A stretch of 64,000 nt of DNA. It comes from Saccharopolyspora_C sp047200635. GTDB taxonomy: Bacteria; Actinomycetota; Actinomycetes; Mycobacteriales; Pseudonocardiaceae. The stretch is from NCBI RefSeq assembly GCF_047200635.1, contig NZ_JBJZOI010000013.1:111797-175796 (forward strand). Direction: 5' to 3'. The stretch's first letter is position 1; each line of letters begins with the position of its first letter. Both the position numbers and the translations under genes were made by a program. Under the pieces are notes generated by a model, which was given only the letters and a program-made list of their open reading frames with translations, was not told where the DNA came from and searched no databases. This document shows positions 26,050 through 35,527 of this stretch, piece after piece.

Positions 26050-28656
26050 TCATCCGCCGAGCCAGGTGCACCCGGTGGGCCGGTTGCGGTTCGCCAGGTG
26101 GTCACCGCACACCAGCAGCGTCCGGCTCTCGGTCGCGGCGCCGTCGATGCGCTCGATGGTGATCGCCTTGTGCACCGGCACCTGGCCGGCCCAGGGGTCC
26201 GGTCCGGTGCGGTCGTAGACGATCGCACCGGTGGTCCCGTGCGGCAGGCTCCGGACGTGCGAGAGCTCGTTCCACGTGGTGAGCCCGTTCAGCGGCAGCG
26301 GGTCGTCCTTGAACCCGCTGATCGCGCCGCCCAGCAGGTCCATCGCGTCCCGCGCCAGCGCGGAGCGGCCCTGGCTGGTGCTGCCCGAGTGCTGGAGCTT
26401 GTTGAACGAGACGTAGTCGAGCCGCAAGTCCGGGTGGTCGCGCACCCGGTCGTCGAGCACGTACTTGGTGATGTCGTCGCCCGCGATCAGCCGGGGGCGG
26501 TCTCCCGGGTCGCAGGCCTGGGCCTGGAGCAGCTCGTTGAGCTGTTCGGACCGGCCCGCGAAGAACACCACCGCGTCCCGCCCGCAGGTGTTCGCGACCT
26601 CGTCCGGATCGTCCGTCACCGCGACGCCGGGGAACCCGCGCACCTCGGCGAGCTCCTCGTGCAGGTCGGCGGCGAGGTTCCGGCTGTAGTCGTCGTCCGG
26701 GTCGCGGTAGACGGTGACCTGCCGCGCGGGCGCATCGAGGTGGTGCTGGAGGTATTCGCCGACGACCCGCGCCTGGTCGCGGTTCGGGGGCGCGACCTGG
26801 AAGTACAGCTTGCTCGACCGCCACATCGAGTCCTCCGAAGTGGTGATCCCGATGCTCGGCAGCCCGTGCGCGCCGAGCTCGGAGACGGCCTCCTTCGTGG
26901 TCCTGCGGCTGCCGCCGAGCCCGACGACGCCGACCACCGGAGAGGTCGCCTCGCGCGCCGCCCCCGGCCGTTGCGGCTCGCCCCGCGAGGCCGCGTTGAT
27001 CGCGTCGGCGTCCCGGGCGAACGCGCCGATCCGCCTCGCGACCTCGGACGCGCGCCGCATCCCCTCACCGCCGTTGGCGATGAGCACCCGCAGCGGGAGC
27101 CGGGCGCTGCGGGACTGGTCCTGGGCGTCGGCGACCCCGCGCAGCTCCTCCAGCGCCGCGGTCAGCGTGGTCGAATCGGAGTTGGCGGTGGTCAGGACGC
27201 TGAAGTAGACGACGGTGGCGTAGGGCAGCGCGGGCTCACCGCGGTGCGCCTCCTCGGCCAGCTCGTTGAGCTCGTGGATCCGCTGCTGCTGCTCGGCGAG
27301 CGCCGCGCGGGTGCGGTCGGCGGGGGTGTCGGGCAGGGAGAACACGTACCCGGCCGAGAGGCCCACGCACTCGCCCTCGGTGCCGCCGAAGCCGTCCGGG
27401 TCGACCCAGCTCAGGCCGGGTTCGGTCCACGGCAGCGGCTGGCCGCAGTGCTCCGCCCGCTCCCGCAGGTACCAGCCGCCGGCTCCGGCCAGCACGGTCA
27501 CCACCAGCGCGGCAGGCACCACCCGCAGCACCCGCGAGCGAGTGGTGCGGATCGGGAACTGGCCGCGCGGGAAGGCGCGGCCAGGTTCGACGCCGGTCGG
27601 CGGGTTCGCCACCCGCAGCGGCAGGTACCAGGCGGTGGGGGAGCGCTTCCGCCGCGCCTCCAGCAGCCGGTCCTGCCAGTTCTTGACCGTGATCGGCTCG
27701 GCGGGAGGGGCGCTGTGCGGCAGCTCCTCGGGACCGCTGGCGACGACCAGCAGCGGGTCCCGGGCTCCGGTCTCGTTGCGCACGTCGTTGATCAAGCTGA
27801 TCAGCAGTTCCCCGGTCGTTCCCGGGGCGACTCCCTGCAGCAGCAGCACCGGGTAGGTGTCCCGCCGCACCCACCGCCAGCGCCACAGCCTGCGCGCGTA
27901 CGCCTCGGCCAGGTCCTCCAGCAGGGCGTGCACGAGGAACTTGCGCACCTGGACGGCGTTCTCGTGCACCGACGGCGTGCTCAGCAACCGCTGCGCGAAG
28001 CTCGGGAAGTCCGCCGACTCGCGGGGGGAGAGGTAGTGCTGGCGCAGGAACCAGCGCGCGGGGCGGCGCAGCACCACCCCGCGCCGCACGGCGGGCGGCA
28101 CGATCCAGGACAGCAGCGCCGCCGGCAGCATCAGGTACCAGGGCAGCCCGAGCGGTTCCAGCCGGTTCAGCGGGTCGCGCCCGTTCGGCTCGGCGTCGTT
28201 CGCACGGTGCTTGAGCCCGAACAACCGCCCGCGCACGTAGGTCCCGAGCAGGTCGCGGACCTGCCGGTTCGGCACCTCGTCCGGCTCGGGCGGCTCCTCG
28301 TTGTGCTGCAGCAGGTAGCTGGCCAGCGCGTAGCGGCGGAACCGGATGCGCCCCTGCCACCGCCGGGAGTCGTGCCTGCCCAGCCCGAGGGCGATCCTGT
28401 CCAGCAGCTCCTCGCGCATGGTCACCGAGCGCGCCAGCTCGTCGTCCGGCAGCGGCTGGTCGGCGCGCACCCGCACGTGCGGGACCCCGCTGCCCAGGTG
28501 CTCGTCGAGCTGCGCGGTCAGCTGGTCCGGTTCGACGGTCCGCACCAGGTGGAAGATCGGCTGCTCGCCGGCCGGGGACAGCAGGCCGGCGCGCCGCCAC
28601 CGGGCCCCGATCCGCGAGCGCAGGTCCTTCACCGCGACAGTGGTGTTCTCATCCAT
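26050..28656 (-). CDS. Membrane-tethered protein: cytosolic domain, one transmembrane helix, extracellular periplasmic-binding-protein-like domain
   Basis: 868 residues, no named family assigned. Residues 1-370 are Arg/Glu-rich, presumably cytosolic, with a hydrophobic patch near 180-195 (LPWYLMLPAALLSWIVPPAV) and LLLQGVAPGTTGELLISLINDV that sits where an NTPase core strand would, but no Walker A is present. A clear transmembrane helix at about 388-406 (VLRVVPAALVVTVLAGAGGWYL) follows. Residues 410-868 look like a type-1 periplasmic binding fold: VVGVVGLGGSRRTTKEAVSELGAHGLPSIGITTSEDSM, QVTVYRDPDDDYSRNLAADLHEEL, DAVVFFAGRSEQLNELLQA. Six-odd cysteines in the outer part may form disulfides. It probably senses a small molecule outside and signals inward. 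No neighbouring transporter genes. Confidence 0.72.
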   Translation of the reverse strand: MDENTTVAVKDLRSRIGARWRRAGLLSPAGEQPIFHLVRTVEPDQLTAQLDEHLGSGVPHVRVRADQPLPDDELARSVTMREELLDRIALGLGRHDSRRWQGRIRFRRYALASYLLQHNEEPPEPDEVPNRQVRDLLGTYVRGRLFGLKHRANDAEPNGRDPLNRLEPLGLPWYLMLPAALLSWIVPPAVRRGVVLRRPARWFLRQHYLSPRESADFPSFAQRLLSTPSVHENAVQVRKFLVHALLEDLAEAYARRLWRWRWVRRDTYPVLLLQGVAPGTTGELLISLINDVRNETGARDPLLVVASGPEELPHSAPPAEPITVKNWQDRLLEARRKRSPTAWYLPLRVANPPTGVEPGRAFPRGQFPIRTTRSRVLRVVPAALVVTVLAGAGGWYLRERAEHCGQPLPWTEPGLSWVDPDGFGGTEGECVGLSAGYVFSLPDTPADRTRAALAEQQQRIHELNELAEEAHRGEPALPYATVVYFSVLTTANSDSTTLTAALEELRGVADAQDQSRSARLPLRVLIANGGEGMRRASEVARRIGAFARDADAINAASRGEPQRPGAAREATSPVVGVVGLGGSRRTTKEAVSELGAHGLPSIGITTSEDSMWRSSKLYFQVAPPNRDQARVVGEYLQHHLDAPARQVTVYRDPDDDYSRNLAADLHEELAEVRGFPGVAVTDDPDEVANTCGRDAVVFFAGRSEQLNELLQAQACDPGDRPRLIAGDDITKYVLDDRVRDHPDLRLDYVSFNKLQHSGSTSQGRSALARDAMDLLGGAISGFKDDPLPLNGLTTWNELSHVRSLPHGTTGAIVYDRTGPDPWAGQVPVHKAITIERIDGAATESRTLLVCGDHLANRNRPTGCTWLGG

Positions 28657-28779
28657 CCGGGCCCCCGATTTCCCCGATGCGAACGTCCGAGAGTAGTGAT
28701 CTCACCCGCCCGGCAGGGGCGGAAATCAGGGGTTCGACCGGAACGCGAGCGCCGTTGAACCGTTCGGCGCAGCCCCGGA

Positions 28780-29907
28780 TCAGGCGCCGAAGGCCAGCAC
28801 CACCGCGCCCGCGAACGCGCCCGACTCCTCGGCCGGGGCGAGCAGCCCGGTACCGGCGTCGCGGGGCAGCCGGGTGATCGTGCCGGAGCGCTGGTTCACC
28901 ACGTGCAGCGCCGAGCCGTCCGGGGCGAACGCGAAGTGCCGCGGCCACCGCCCGCCGGTCGGGGTGCTGGCGAGGCGTTCCAGGCCGTCCTCGCGGACCG
29001 CGAACACCGCGATCGCGTCGTCGCCGCGGTTCGAGGCGTACACGTGCGCGCCGTCGCCGGAGACGGCGATCTCGGCGGGGAAGTTCTCCCCGGTCGCGCC
29101 CTCGTCCCGGGTGCCGATCACCTGCCCGGCGGTGAACGCCGCGCCGTCCCAGTCCAGCACGGTGATCGTCGAGCCCAGCTCGGCGAGCAGGTAGGCGCGG
29201 GTGCCGTCCGGATGCCAGGCCAGGTGCCGGGGCCCGGTTCCCCCCGGCACGTCGAGCCGTTGGCGCCGCACCAGCTTCCCGCCCTCGATCGCGTACACGA
29301 ACACCGCGTCCGCCCCGAGGTCCACGGCCACCACGAGCCGCCCGTCCGGGGCGACGAGCACCTGGTGCGCGTGCGGCTCGGCGGCCTCGTGGCGCACCAG
29401 GTCGGTCGCCTCGCCGACCGAGCCGTCGGCGCGCAGCGGGTGCAGCGAGACGGTGCCGTCGGTGTAGTTGGCGGTGAGCAGGTGCCCGTCGGGATGCGTG
29501 GTCAGGTGGGTGGGACCCGCGCCGCCGGTGGCCGTCGTGCCGAGGACCACCGGGGCGCCCGCCTCGGCGAGGTCCACCGCGGTCACCGAGCCGCGCTGCC
29601 GCTCGTTGGTGGTGTAGAGCACGCGGCCGTCGGGGGAGAACGCGAAGAACGAGGCGTCCGGAACGCCCTCGACGACGCCGGTGGCGGCGAGCCGCCCGGT
29701 CGCCGCGTCGAAGCTCGCGACCTCGAACCCGCGCCCGGCCGGTGCGGACGAGGTCATGCTGCCGACGTAGGCGGTCGTGGTGGCCCGGGTACCGGCCACC
29801 GCCAGCGGGGCCAGCAGCGGCAGCGCGCTCGCCGAAGCCAGGACGCTCAGGAAGCCGCGGCGGTGCAGCGGGACGGTGGAGGACGGGTTCTGGGCGGGAC
29901 CGGGCAC
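28780..29907 (-). CDS. Tat-exported beta-propeller lactonase (YbhE/6-phosphogluconolactonase-like)
   Basis: 375 residues. A twin-arginine signal is at the N-terminus (HRRGFLSVLASASALPLLAPLAVAG, about 14-38). The rest is a seven-bladed propeller of the lactonase family, with repeated FSPDGRVLYTTNE, THPDGHLLTANYTDG, VAPDGRLVVAVDLGAD, WHPDGTRAYLLAELGS and FAPDGSALHVVNQ blades and the conserved PHAHQVL and GPRHLAWHP segments. The family includes 6-phosphogluconolactonase of E. coli, but Tat export argues for an extracytoplasmic lactone or another substrate. GTG 29907 has AAGGAG 8 bases upstream. It is the most downstream gene of a same-strand run. Confidence 0.9.
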   Translation of the reverse strand: MPGPAQNPSSTVPLHRRGFLSVLASASALPLLAPLAVAGTRATTTAYVGSMTSSAPAGRGFEVASFDAATGRLAATGVVEGVPDASFFAFSPDGRVLYTTNERQRGSVTAVDLAEAGAPVVLGTTATGGAGPTHLTTHPDGHLLTANYTDGTVSLHPLRADGSVGEATDLVRHEAAEPHAHQVLVAPDGRLVVAVDLGADAVFVYAIEGGKLVRRQRLDVPGGTGPRHLAWHPDGTRAYLLAELGSTITVLDWDGAAFTAGQVIGTRDEGATGENFPAEIAVSGDGAHVYASNRGDDAIAVFAVREDGLERLASTPTGGRWPRHFAFAPDGSALHVVNQRSGTITRLPRDAGTGLLAPAEESGAFAGAVVLAFGA

Positions 29908-30011
29908 GGTGCGGCTCCTTCGTCGAGTGCGTCGGCGAACAGTCTCGCGGGCTCGACGGCGGACCCGGGCGGATCGGCGCAATCCCGCCGCACCGCGCTC
30001 ACGGCATCCGG

Positions 30012-30980
30012 TCAGGACTCCACGCGCAGCACCTGCTTGCCGCGCACCTCGCCCCGCTCCCCGCGCCGGTGCGCCTCCGCCGCCCGCTCCAGCGGCAGCA
30101 CTTCGTCGACCTCCACCCGCAGCGTCCCCGCGTCGAGCAGGTCGCCGAGGGTGCGCAGCGCCGCGCCGTCCGGCTCGACCAGGTAGTCCGCGACCCGCAC
30201 ACCGCGCTCGTCGGCGGCCGCCCGCAGCCCGGGGGCGACACCGGAGGGCACCGCGACGAGCAACCCGCCCGGCTTGAGCACCGCCAGCGACCGGGTGCTG
30301 GTGTCGTCGATCTCGTCGCCGACCAGGTCGAGCACCACGTCCACCTCGCCCGCGACCTCCTCGAACCGCTGGGCGCGGTAGTCGATCACCTCGGCGGCGC
30401 CGAGCTCGCGCACCCAGTCGTGCTTGGCCGCGCTCGCCGTCCCGATCACGTGCGCGCCGAGGTGCGCCGCGATCGCCACCGCGAAGTGCCCCACCCCGCC
30501 CGAGGCCGCGTGCACCAGCACCCGCTGCCCGGCCGTGAGCCCCGCCAGGTCGACGAGGGACTGCCAGGCGGTCAGCGCCGCCAGCGGAACCGCGGCCGCC
30601 CGGTCGTGGTCCAGGCTCGCGGGCTTGCGGGCGAACTGCCGGGCGGGCGCGGTCACGTACTCCGCGTAGGCCCCGGCCTGGCGCGGAAACCACGGCATCC
30701 CGTACACCTCGTCGCCCGCGGCGAGGGTGTGCACGCCGAAGCCGACCTCCTCGACCACGCCGGAGACGTCCCAGCCCAGCACGAACGGCGGCTCGCCGAG
30801 GACGCCCGCCATGCCGCCGCCCGCGCGGGTCTTCCAGTCCACCGGGTTCACCCCGGCGGAGACGACGCGCACCAGCACCTCGGTCGGCAGCGGGGCGGGC
30901 CGGGGGACGGAGGTCGAGCGCAGCACCTCCGGTCCGCCGAACCGGTCCTGGGTGATCGCGCGCATGGTGCTGTCGTTCAT
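30012..30980 (-). CDS. NADPH:quinone oxidoreductase-like MDR-family protein
   Basis: 322 residues of the zinc-free medium-chain dehydrogenase/reductase group. GroES-like N-terminus (ITQDRFGGPEVL, VSAGVNPVDWKTRAG), then the Rossmann NADP site VLVHAASGGVGHFAVAIAAHLGA (about 150-172) with the AASGGVG motif. No catalytic zinc ligands are present (no GHE or Cys cluster), typical of quinone reductase/zeta-crystallin-like enzymes. Start ATG 30980; a second Met at residue 6 is possible. Predicted cytosolic reduction of a quinone or enone; substrate unknown. Transcribed in the same direction as its neighbours. Confidence 0.92.
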   Translation of the reverse strand: MNDSTMRAITQDRFGGPEVLRSTSVPRPAPLPTEVLVRVVSAGVNPVDWKTRAGGGMAGVLGEPPFVLGWDVSGVVEEVGFGVHTLAAGDEVYGMPWFPRQAGAYAEYVTAPARQFARKPASLDHDRAAAVPLAALTAWQSLVDLAGLTAGQRVLVHAASGGVGHFAVAIAAHLGAHVIGTASAAKHDWVRELGAAEVIDYRAQRFEEVAGEVDVVLDLVGDEIDDTSTRSLAVLKPGGLLVAVPSGVAPGLRAAADERGVRVADYLVEPDGAALRTLGDLLDAGTLRVEVDEVLPLERAAEAHRRGERGEVRGKQVLRVES

Positions 30981-31070
30981 GGTCCTCGTCCGTCCTCCGG
31001 TGCCGTTTCGTCCGCCGGGGCAACGCGATCGACGGCGGGGTGATTCCCGCGCTCCCCGGATCGGGGACGG

Positions 31071-32462
31071 CTACACGGCGAGGCTCAGCAGCGCCGCCAT
31101 CGCGAAGCCGGTGACCGACAGGATCGTCTCCAGCACCGTCCAGGTCTTGAGCATGTCCTTGACGGAGATCCCGAAGTAGCGCGAGATGATCCAGAACCCG
31201 CCGTCGTTGACGTGCGAGGCGATGATCGAGCCGGCCGCGATGGCCACCGCGATCAGCGCCAGCCGGGGCTGCGAGTAGTCCGCGTCGGCCAGCAGCGGGG
31301 CCACGATGCCGCCGGTGGTCACGATCGCCACCGTCGCCGAGCCCTGGGCGATCCGGAGTCCGGAGCTGATCACGTAGGCGGAGACGATCAGCGGCAGCCC
31401 CGAGGCCTGCAGCGAGCCGGCCAGCGCCTCGCCCACCCCGGTCTCCGAGAGGACCTTGCCGAAGAACCCCCCGGCGCCGACCACCAGCAGGATCATGCCC
31501 AGCGGACGCAGCGCGGCCGCGGTGAGCGCGGCCAGGTCCGGCCCGGTCAGCCCGCGCCGGGTGCCCAGCAGCCAGAAGGCCACCAGCACCGCGATGGTCA
31601 GCGCCACGACGGGGTTGCCCAGCAGCGTCAGCACGTCCAGGGCGACTCCCGGCGGCAGCGTGATGCTCGCGAACGTGCCGCCGAGGATCAGCAGCATCGG
31701 CATCCCGATGACGAGCGCGACCACGCCGAGCGACGGTTCCCGGTCGGAATCCGCGCGGAGTTCGGCGGGCGGCGCCGTGTCCGGGACGTCCACGTGGATG
31801 CGCTTGCCGATCCAGGACGGGAACAGCACGCCCGCCACGACGAACGCGGGGATCCCGCAGGCCAGTCCCATCAGGATGATCCAGCCGAGGTCCACGCCCA
31901 GCAGCCCCGCGGCCACCACCGGCCCGGGGTGCGGCGGCAGGAACGCGTGCGTCATCGACAGCCCCGCCACCAGCGGCAGGCAGTACAGCAGGATGGAGCG
32001 CCCGCCCTGGCGCGCGGCGGTGTAGACGAGCGGTGCGAGCACGAAGATTCCGATGTCGAAGAACACCGGGATGCCGAACACCAGCCCGGACAACCCCATC
32101 GCCAGCGGTGCCCGGTTCTCCCCGAACGCGGCCAGCAGCCGGCGGGTCAGCAGCTGCGCCCCGCCGGAGGCCTCCAGGACCGAGCCGAGGACGGCGCCGA
32201 GCCCGACGATGGCGGCGATGTGCCCGAGGATGCTGCCGAAACCGCTCTCCAGCAGGGATTCGCTGCTCTTCTGCGCCGAACCGACCAGGTCGGTGACCGG
32301 CACGCCGGCGGCGAGGGCGATCAGCAAGCCGGTGATGATCAGCGCGATGAACGGTTCCACCCGGAACTTGATGATCATCAGCAGCAGGACCGCGATCCCG
32401 GCCGCGCACAGCACGAGCAGACCCGTCGTCTCGTGCTGCAACCAGTGCACTAAGCCATCCAC
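31071..32462 (-). CDS. GntP-family permease (gluconate/D-serine type)
   Basis: 463 residues, 12-14 hydrophobic segments, all GntP family signatures: FGSILGHIAAIVGLGAVLGSVLEASGGAQ (about 75-105), GLSGLVFGIPVFFDIGIFVLAPLVY, MTHAFLPPHPGPVVAAGLLG, and late GSATVAIVTTGGIVAPLL and HVNDGGFWIISRYF. The family imports gluconate or, in DsdX, D-serine by proton symport. The two genes just upstream act on D-amino acids, so a DsdX-like role is the better inference. GTG 32462 has GAGGGAG 6 bases upstream; the frame open to 32504 is less likely. It lies 19 bp after the deacylase gene, hence the same operon. Confidence 0.92.
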   Translation of the reverse strand: MDGLVHWLQHETTGLLVLCAAGIAVLLLMIIKFRVEPFIALIITGLLIALAAGVPVTDLVGSAQKSSESLLESGFGSILGHIAAIVGLGAVLGSVLEASGGAQLLTRRLLAAFGENRAPLAMGLSGLVFGIPVFFDIGIFVLAPLVYTAARQGGRSILLYCLPLVAGLSMTHAFLPPHPGPVVAAGLLGVDLGWIILMGLACGIPAFVVAGVLFPSWIGKRIHVDVPDTAPPAELRADSDREPSLGVVALVIGMPMLLILGGTFASITLPPGVALDVLTLLGNPVVALTIAVLVAFWLLGTRRGLTGPDLAALTAAALRPLGMILLVVGAGGFFGKVLSETGVGEALAGSLQASGLPLIVSAYVISSGLRIAQGSATVAIVTTGGIVAPLLADADYSQPRLALIAVAIAAGSIIASHVNDGGFWIISRYFGISVKDMLKTWTVLETILSVTGFAMAALLSLAV

Positions 32463-32481
32463 AGTGGACTCCCTCGGGGTG

Positions 32482-34071
32482 TCAGGAGGCGCGGCGAACC
32501 GCACGGCCGGGCAGCGCGTCGGTGCGCCGCCCGGAGTCGAGGACGGGCACGCCGTTCACCAGCACGTGGTGCACGCCGGTCGCGGTGCGCCGGGGCTCGT
32601 CGAAGGTGGCGGTGTCGGCGATGGTGTCGGCGTCGAACAGCACCAGATCGGCCACCGCGCCCTCGCGGATCCGCCCCCGGTCGGGCAGCCGCAACCGGTC
32701 GGCGGCCCGCGAGGTCAGGTGCCGCACGCACTCCTCCAGCCCCAGCACGCCCAGCTCCCGCACGTAGTGCCCCAGGTAGCGCGGGAACGTCCCCCACGCG
32801 CGCGGGTGCGGGCGCGCGCCCACCAGGAGCCCGTCGCTGCCGCCCGTGTGCGCCGGGTGGCGCATGATCGCGCGCACGTTCTCCTCGTGCCCGACGTGCA
32901 TCAGGCAGGACGTGCCGAGCCGCTCGGAGACCAGCACGTCGAAGAACACCTCGACCGGCTCCCGCCCGGAAGCCCGCGCCGCCTCGGCGATGCTGCGCCC
33001 GACCAGGTGGCCGTTGCGCTCCGCGTCGCGCACCCCGTTGATCTCGATGGTCGACCAGTCGACCGGCACCCCGTGGCAGCCGTCGGACCCCACCACCTCC
33101 AGCGCGTGCCGGATCCGCACCCGCTCCTCCGGGTCGCGCAACCGCGCCAGCGTCGCGCCCACCCCGCCCTCGGCCGCCCAGCTCGGCAGCAGCGCGTGCA
33201 GCGAGGTCGCCCCCGGCAGGTACGGGTAGCTGTCCAGCGTGATGTCCGCTCCCGCGGCCAGCGCCCGGTCCACCAGCGCCAGCAGCTCGTCCGCGCGGCC
33301 CCGGTTCACCTCGAAGTTCATCGTGGCGTGCGCCAGGTGCAGCGGGCAGCCCGACGCCCGGCTCACCTCGATCATCTCCGCGTAGGCCGTGAGCGCGCCC
33401 GCCCCGTAGCTGCGGTGGTGCGGGGCGTAGAAGCCGCCGTGCCCGGCCACCACCCGGCACAGCTCGACGAGCTCGGAGTCCGAGGCGTACATCCCGGGCG
33501 TGTAGGTCAGCCCCGAGGACATCCCGACCGCGCCCTCGGCCAGCGCTTCCGCCAGCACCCGACGCATCCGGTCCAGCTCGGCCGGTGCGGCGTCCCGGTC
33601 CTCGTGGCCCACGCACAACATCCGCAGCGTTCCCTGCGGCACCAGGTAAGCCGCGTTCACCGCGATCCCCGCGTCGAGCCGGTCCAGGTACTCCCCGACG
33701 CTCCGCCAGTTCCAGTCGAAGCCGGGCGGATCGTCGTTCCACCCCGTGAGCTGCGCCCGCACCGCGGTCAGCGTCGCGTCGTCCACCGGCGCGTAGGACA
33801 GTCCGTCCTGGCCCAGCACCTCCAGCGTCACGCCCTGCGAGACCTTCGCCAGGTGCTCCGGCTCGGCGAGGACCCGCAGGTCCGAGTGCGAGTGCATGTC
33901 GATGAACCCGGGCGCCAGCACCAGCCCGTCCGCGTCGAGCACCCGCCGCCCGTCGAGCGAGCCGGGCGCCGCGATCTCACCGATCCGCTCCCCGGTGACC
34001 GCCACGTCGGCGCGGAAGCGCCGCGCGCCCGTGCCGTCGACGACCGTCGCACCTCGGAACACCACGTCCAT
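32482..34071 (-). CDS. N-acyl-D-amino-acid deacylase (D-aminoacylase)
   Basis: 529-residue amidohydrolase releasing D-amino acids from N-acyl-D-amino acids. Metal-binding motif FIDMHSHSDLRVL (about 58-70), then APHHRSYGAGAL (about 218-229), PLHLAHATM (about 248-256) and GSDG near 410, the usual zinc-enzyme pattern, followed by the C-terminal composite beta-sandwich (GRIREGAVADLVLFDADTI). ATG with GAGGTC upstream. It sits between the PLP enzyme (26 bp upstream) and the permease (19 bp downstream). Together they make a likely pathway for extracellular or peptidoglycan-derived D-amino acids. Confidence 0.94.
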   Translation of the reverse strand: MDVVFRGATVVDGTGARRFRADVAVTGERIGEIAAPGSLDGRRVLDADGLVLAPGFIDMHSHSDLRVLAEPEHLAKVSQGVTLEVLGQDGLSYAPVDDATLTAVRAQLTGWNDDPPGFDWNWRSVGEYLDRLDAGIAVNAAYLVPQGTLRMLCVGHEDRDAAPAELDRMRRVLAEALAEGAVGMSSGLTYTPGMYASDSELVELCRVVAGHGGFYAPHHRSYGAGALTAYAEMIEVSRASGCPLHLAHATMNFEVNRGRADELLALVDRALAAGADITLDSYPYLPGATSLHALLPSWAAEGGVGATLARLRDPEERVRIRHALEVVGSDGCHGVPVDWSTIEINGVRDAERNGHLVGRSIAEAARASGREPVEVFFDVLVSERLGTSCLMHVGHEENVRAIMRHPAHTGGSDGLLVGARPHPRAWGTFPRYLGHYVRELGVLGLEECVRHLTSRAADRLRLPDRGRIREGAVADLVLFDADTIADTATFDEPRRTATGVHHVLVNGVPVLDSGRRTDALPGRAVRRAS

Positions 34072-34097
34072 GCCGACCTCCGGTCCTCGCGGGCGGT

Positions 34098-35402
34098 TCA
34101 GAAGAAGGTGTGCACCAGGTCGAGCACCCGGTCCCCGTCGACCACCGGGATCAGCCGCCACTTGTCGAAGACCGTGCACGGGTGCGAGAGCCCGAAGCCG
34201 ATCCAGTCGCCGACGCCCGGCTCCGCGTCGTCCAGCGCGAGGAAGGCGTGCTGATCGGCCAGCGAGGTCACCCGGCACGCCCCGGGCGCGAACTCCCGGA
34301 CCGCGCCGCCCGGGGCGCGGAAGACCCTCGGTTCCGGCAGGTCCTGGTCGAAGGAGACGTCGCGGCGACCCATCGTCACCAGCGCCAGCCCGGGCTCCGG
34401 CCGCGAGGTGACCTGCGCCCAGATCCGCATCGCCGGCCGGAACGGGCCCTCGTCCCCGGCCAGCCGGTGTTCCCTGCCGAAGGGGGAGTTGCGGCGGTAC
34501 AGGCCGTCGTCGTGGGTCAGGTACGCGCCGCTGCGCAGCACCGGCAGCACCCGGGACCGCGTCGGCCACGGCCCGGCGATCGCCTCGGCGACCTGGTCGA
34601 AGTAGGCGCTGCCGCCGCCCGAGACGATGATCTCCTCGCCGTCGAACAGCCCGGCGCCCTCGACGGCGGCGACGAGCTCCCGCATCCGGGCCAGGTACGC
34701 GTCGACGGTGGCCAGGGCCGCGTCCCCGGTGCCGTGCGCGGCCGCGCCCTCGTACCCGGCCACCCCCGCCAGCCGCAGGTTCGGGCTCGCCGCGATCTCG
34801 CGGGCGACCTCCAGCGCCTGCCCGACCGTGCGGGCGCCGGTGCGGGCGCCGTCCCAGCCGAGCTCCACCAGCACGTCCAGCGGGCGCGTCCCCGGGTAGT
34901 CGCGGGCCATCAGCCGCACGCCCGCCACCGAGTCCGCCCAGCAGCTCACCGACCACTCCGGGTCCCGGTCCAGCTCCGCGCCCAGCCAGCGCAACCCGTC
35001 CGGATCGAGCAGCTGGTTGGCCAGCAGCACCCGGGCCACCCCGAACGCGCGGTAGACGCGCAGCTGCGCGAGGTTCGCGGCCGTGATGCCCCACGCGCCG
35101 TGCTCCAGCTGCCGCTGGAACAGCTGCGGCGCCATGGTCGTCTTGCCGTGCGGGGCCAGCAGCACGCCGTGCCGCTCGCACCACCGCGCCATCGTGGTCA
35201 GGTTGTGCTCCAGCGCGGATTCCTCCAGCACCAGCACCGGCCCGGTGAACCCCGCCCCGGAGAGCGTGGGCCGGGCGCTCAGGAACTCCTCGACGGTCCG
35301 GCCGAGCGCCGCCGACGGCATCCCCTTGCACCGCCAGTCGATGACCTCCCGCGCCAGGGACGACACGGTCTGCGCGTTGATGCCGGGTGCGGTGCCGGGC
35401 AA
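34098..35402 (-). CDS. D-serine dehydratase-like PLP enzyme (fold III)
   Basis: 434 residues, DSD1/D-threonine-aldolase-like family. The alanine-racemase-type barrel carries the PLP lysine in LLAPHGKTTMAP (about residues 82-93). The C-terminal domain ends with GFGLSHPCTVFDKWRLIPVV (about 400-420), where HxC are the zinc ligands of D-serine dehydratases. These enzymes convert D-serine to pyruvate and ammonia through 2-aminoacrylate. The start is uncertain. TTG 35402 has a good GGAGG 4 bases upstream. The first operon gene, divergent from a RidA gene whose usual substrate is the aminoacrylate this enzyme would make. Confidence 0.9.
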   Translation of the reverse strand: MPGTAPGINAQTVSSLAREVIDWRCKGMPSAALGRTVEEFLSARPTLSGAGFTGPVLVLEESALEHNLTTMARWCERHGVLLAPHGKTTMAPQLFQRQLEHGAWGITAANLAQLRVYRAFGVARVLLANQLLDPDGLRWLGAELDRDPEWSVSCWADSVAGVRLMARDYPGTRPLDVLVELGWDGARTGARTVGQALEVAREIAASPNLRLAGVAGYEGAAAHGTGDAALATVDAYLARMRELVAAVEGAGLFDGEEIIVSGGGSAYFDQVAEAIAGPWPTRSRVLPVLRSGAYLTHDDGLYRRNSPFGREHRLAGDEGPFRPAMRIWAQVTSRPEPGLALVTMGRRDVSFDQDLPEPRVFRAPGGAVREFAPGACRVTSLADQHAFLALDDAEPGVGDWIGFGLSHPCTVFDKWRLIPVVDGDRVLDLVHTFF

Positions 35403-35461
35403 GGGACCTCCAGTGCGACGGGCGCGATGTGATCGGGAGATGATAAGCCCTCGGGCGGCGC

Positions 35462-35477
35462 AGTGGTCCAGACGAAT
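35462..35477. promoter_or_regulatory. GntR (DasR)-like operator in the divergent D-amino-acid/RidA promoter
   Basis: AGTGGTCCAGACGAAT agrees at 13 of 16 positions with the dre-type sequence AGTGGTCTAGACCACT recognised by DasR-class GntR regulators, as I remember that consensus. It lies 50 bp before ridA and 60 bp before the PLP enzyme start. Confidence 0.45.
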
Positions 35478-35527
35478 TCCCGGACCGCTCCGCCGCTGCG
35501 AAGACCGCCGAAGCACCAGGAGGAACG

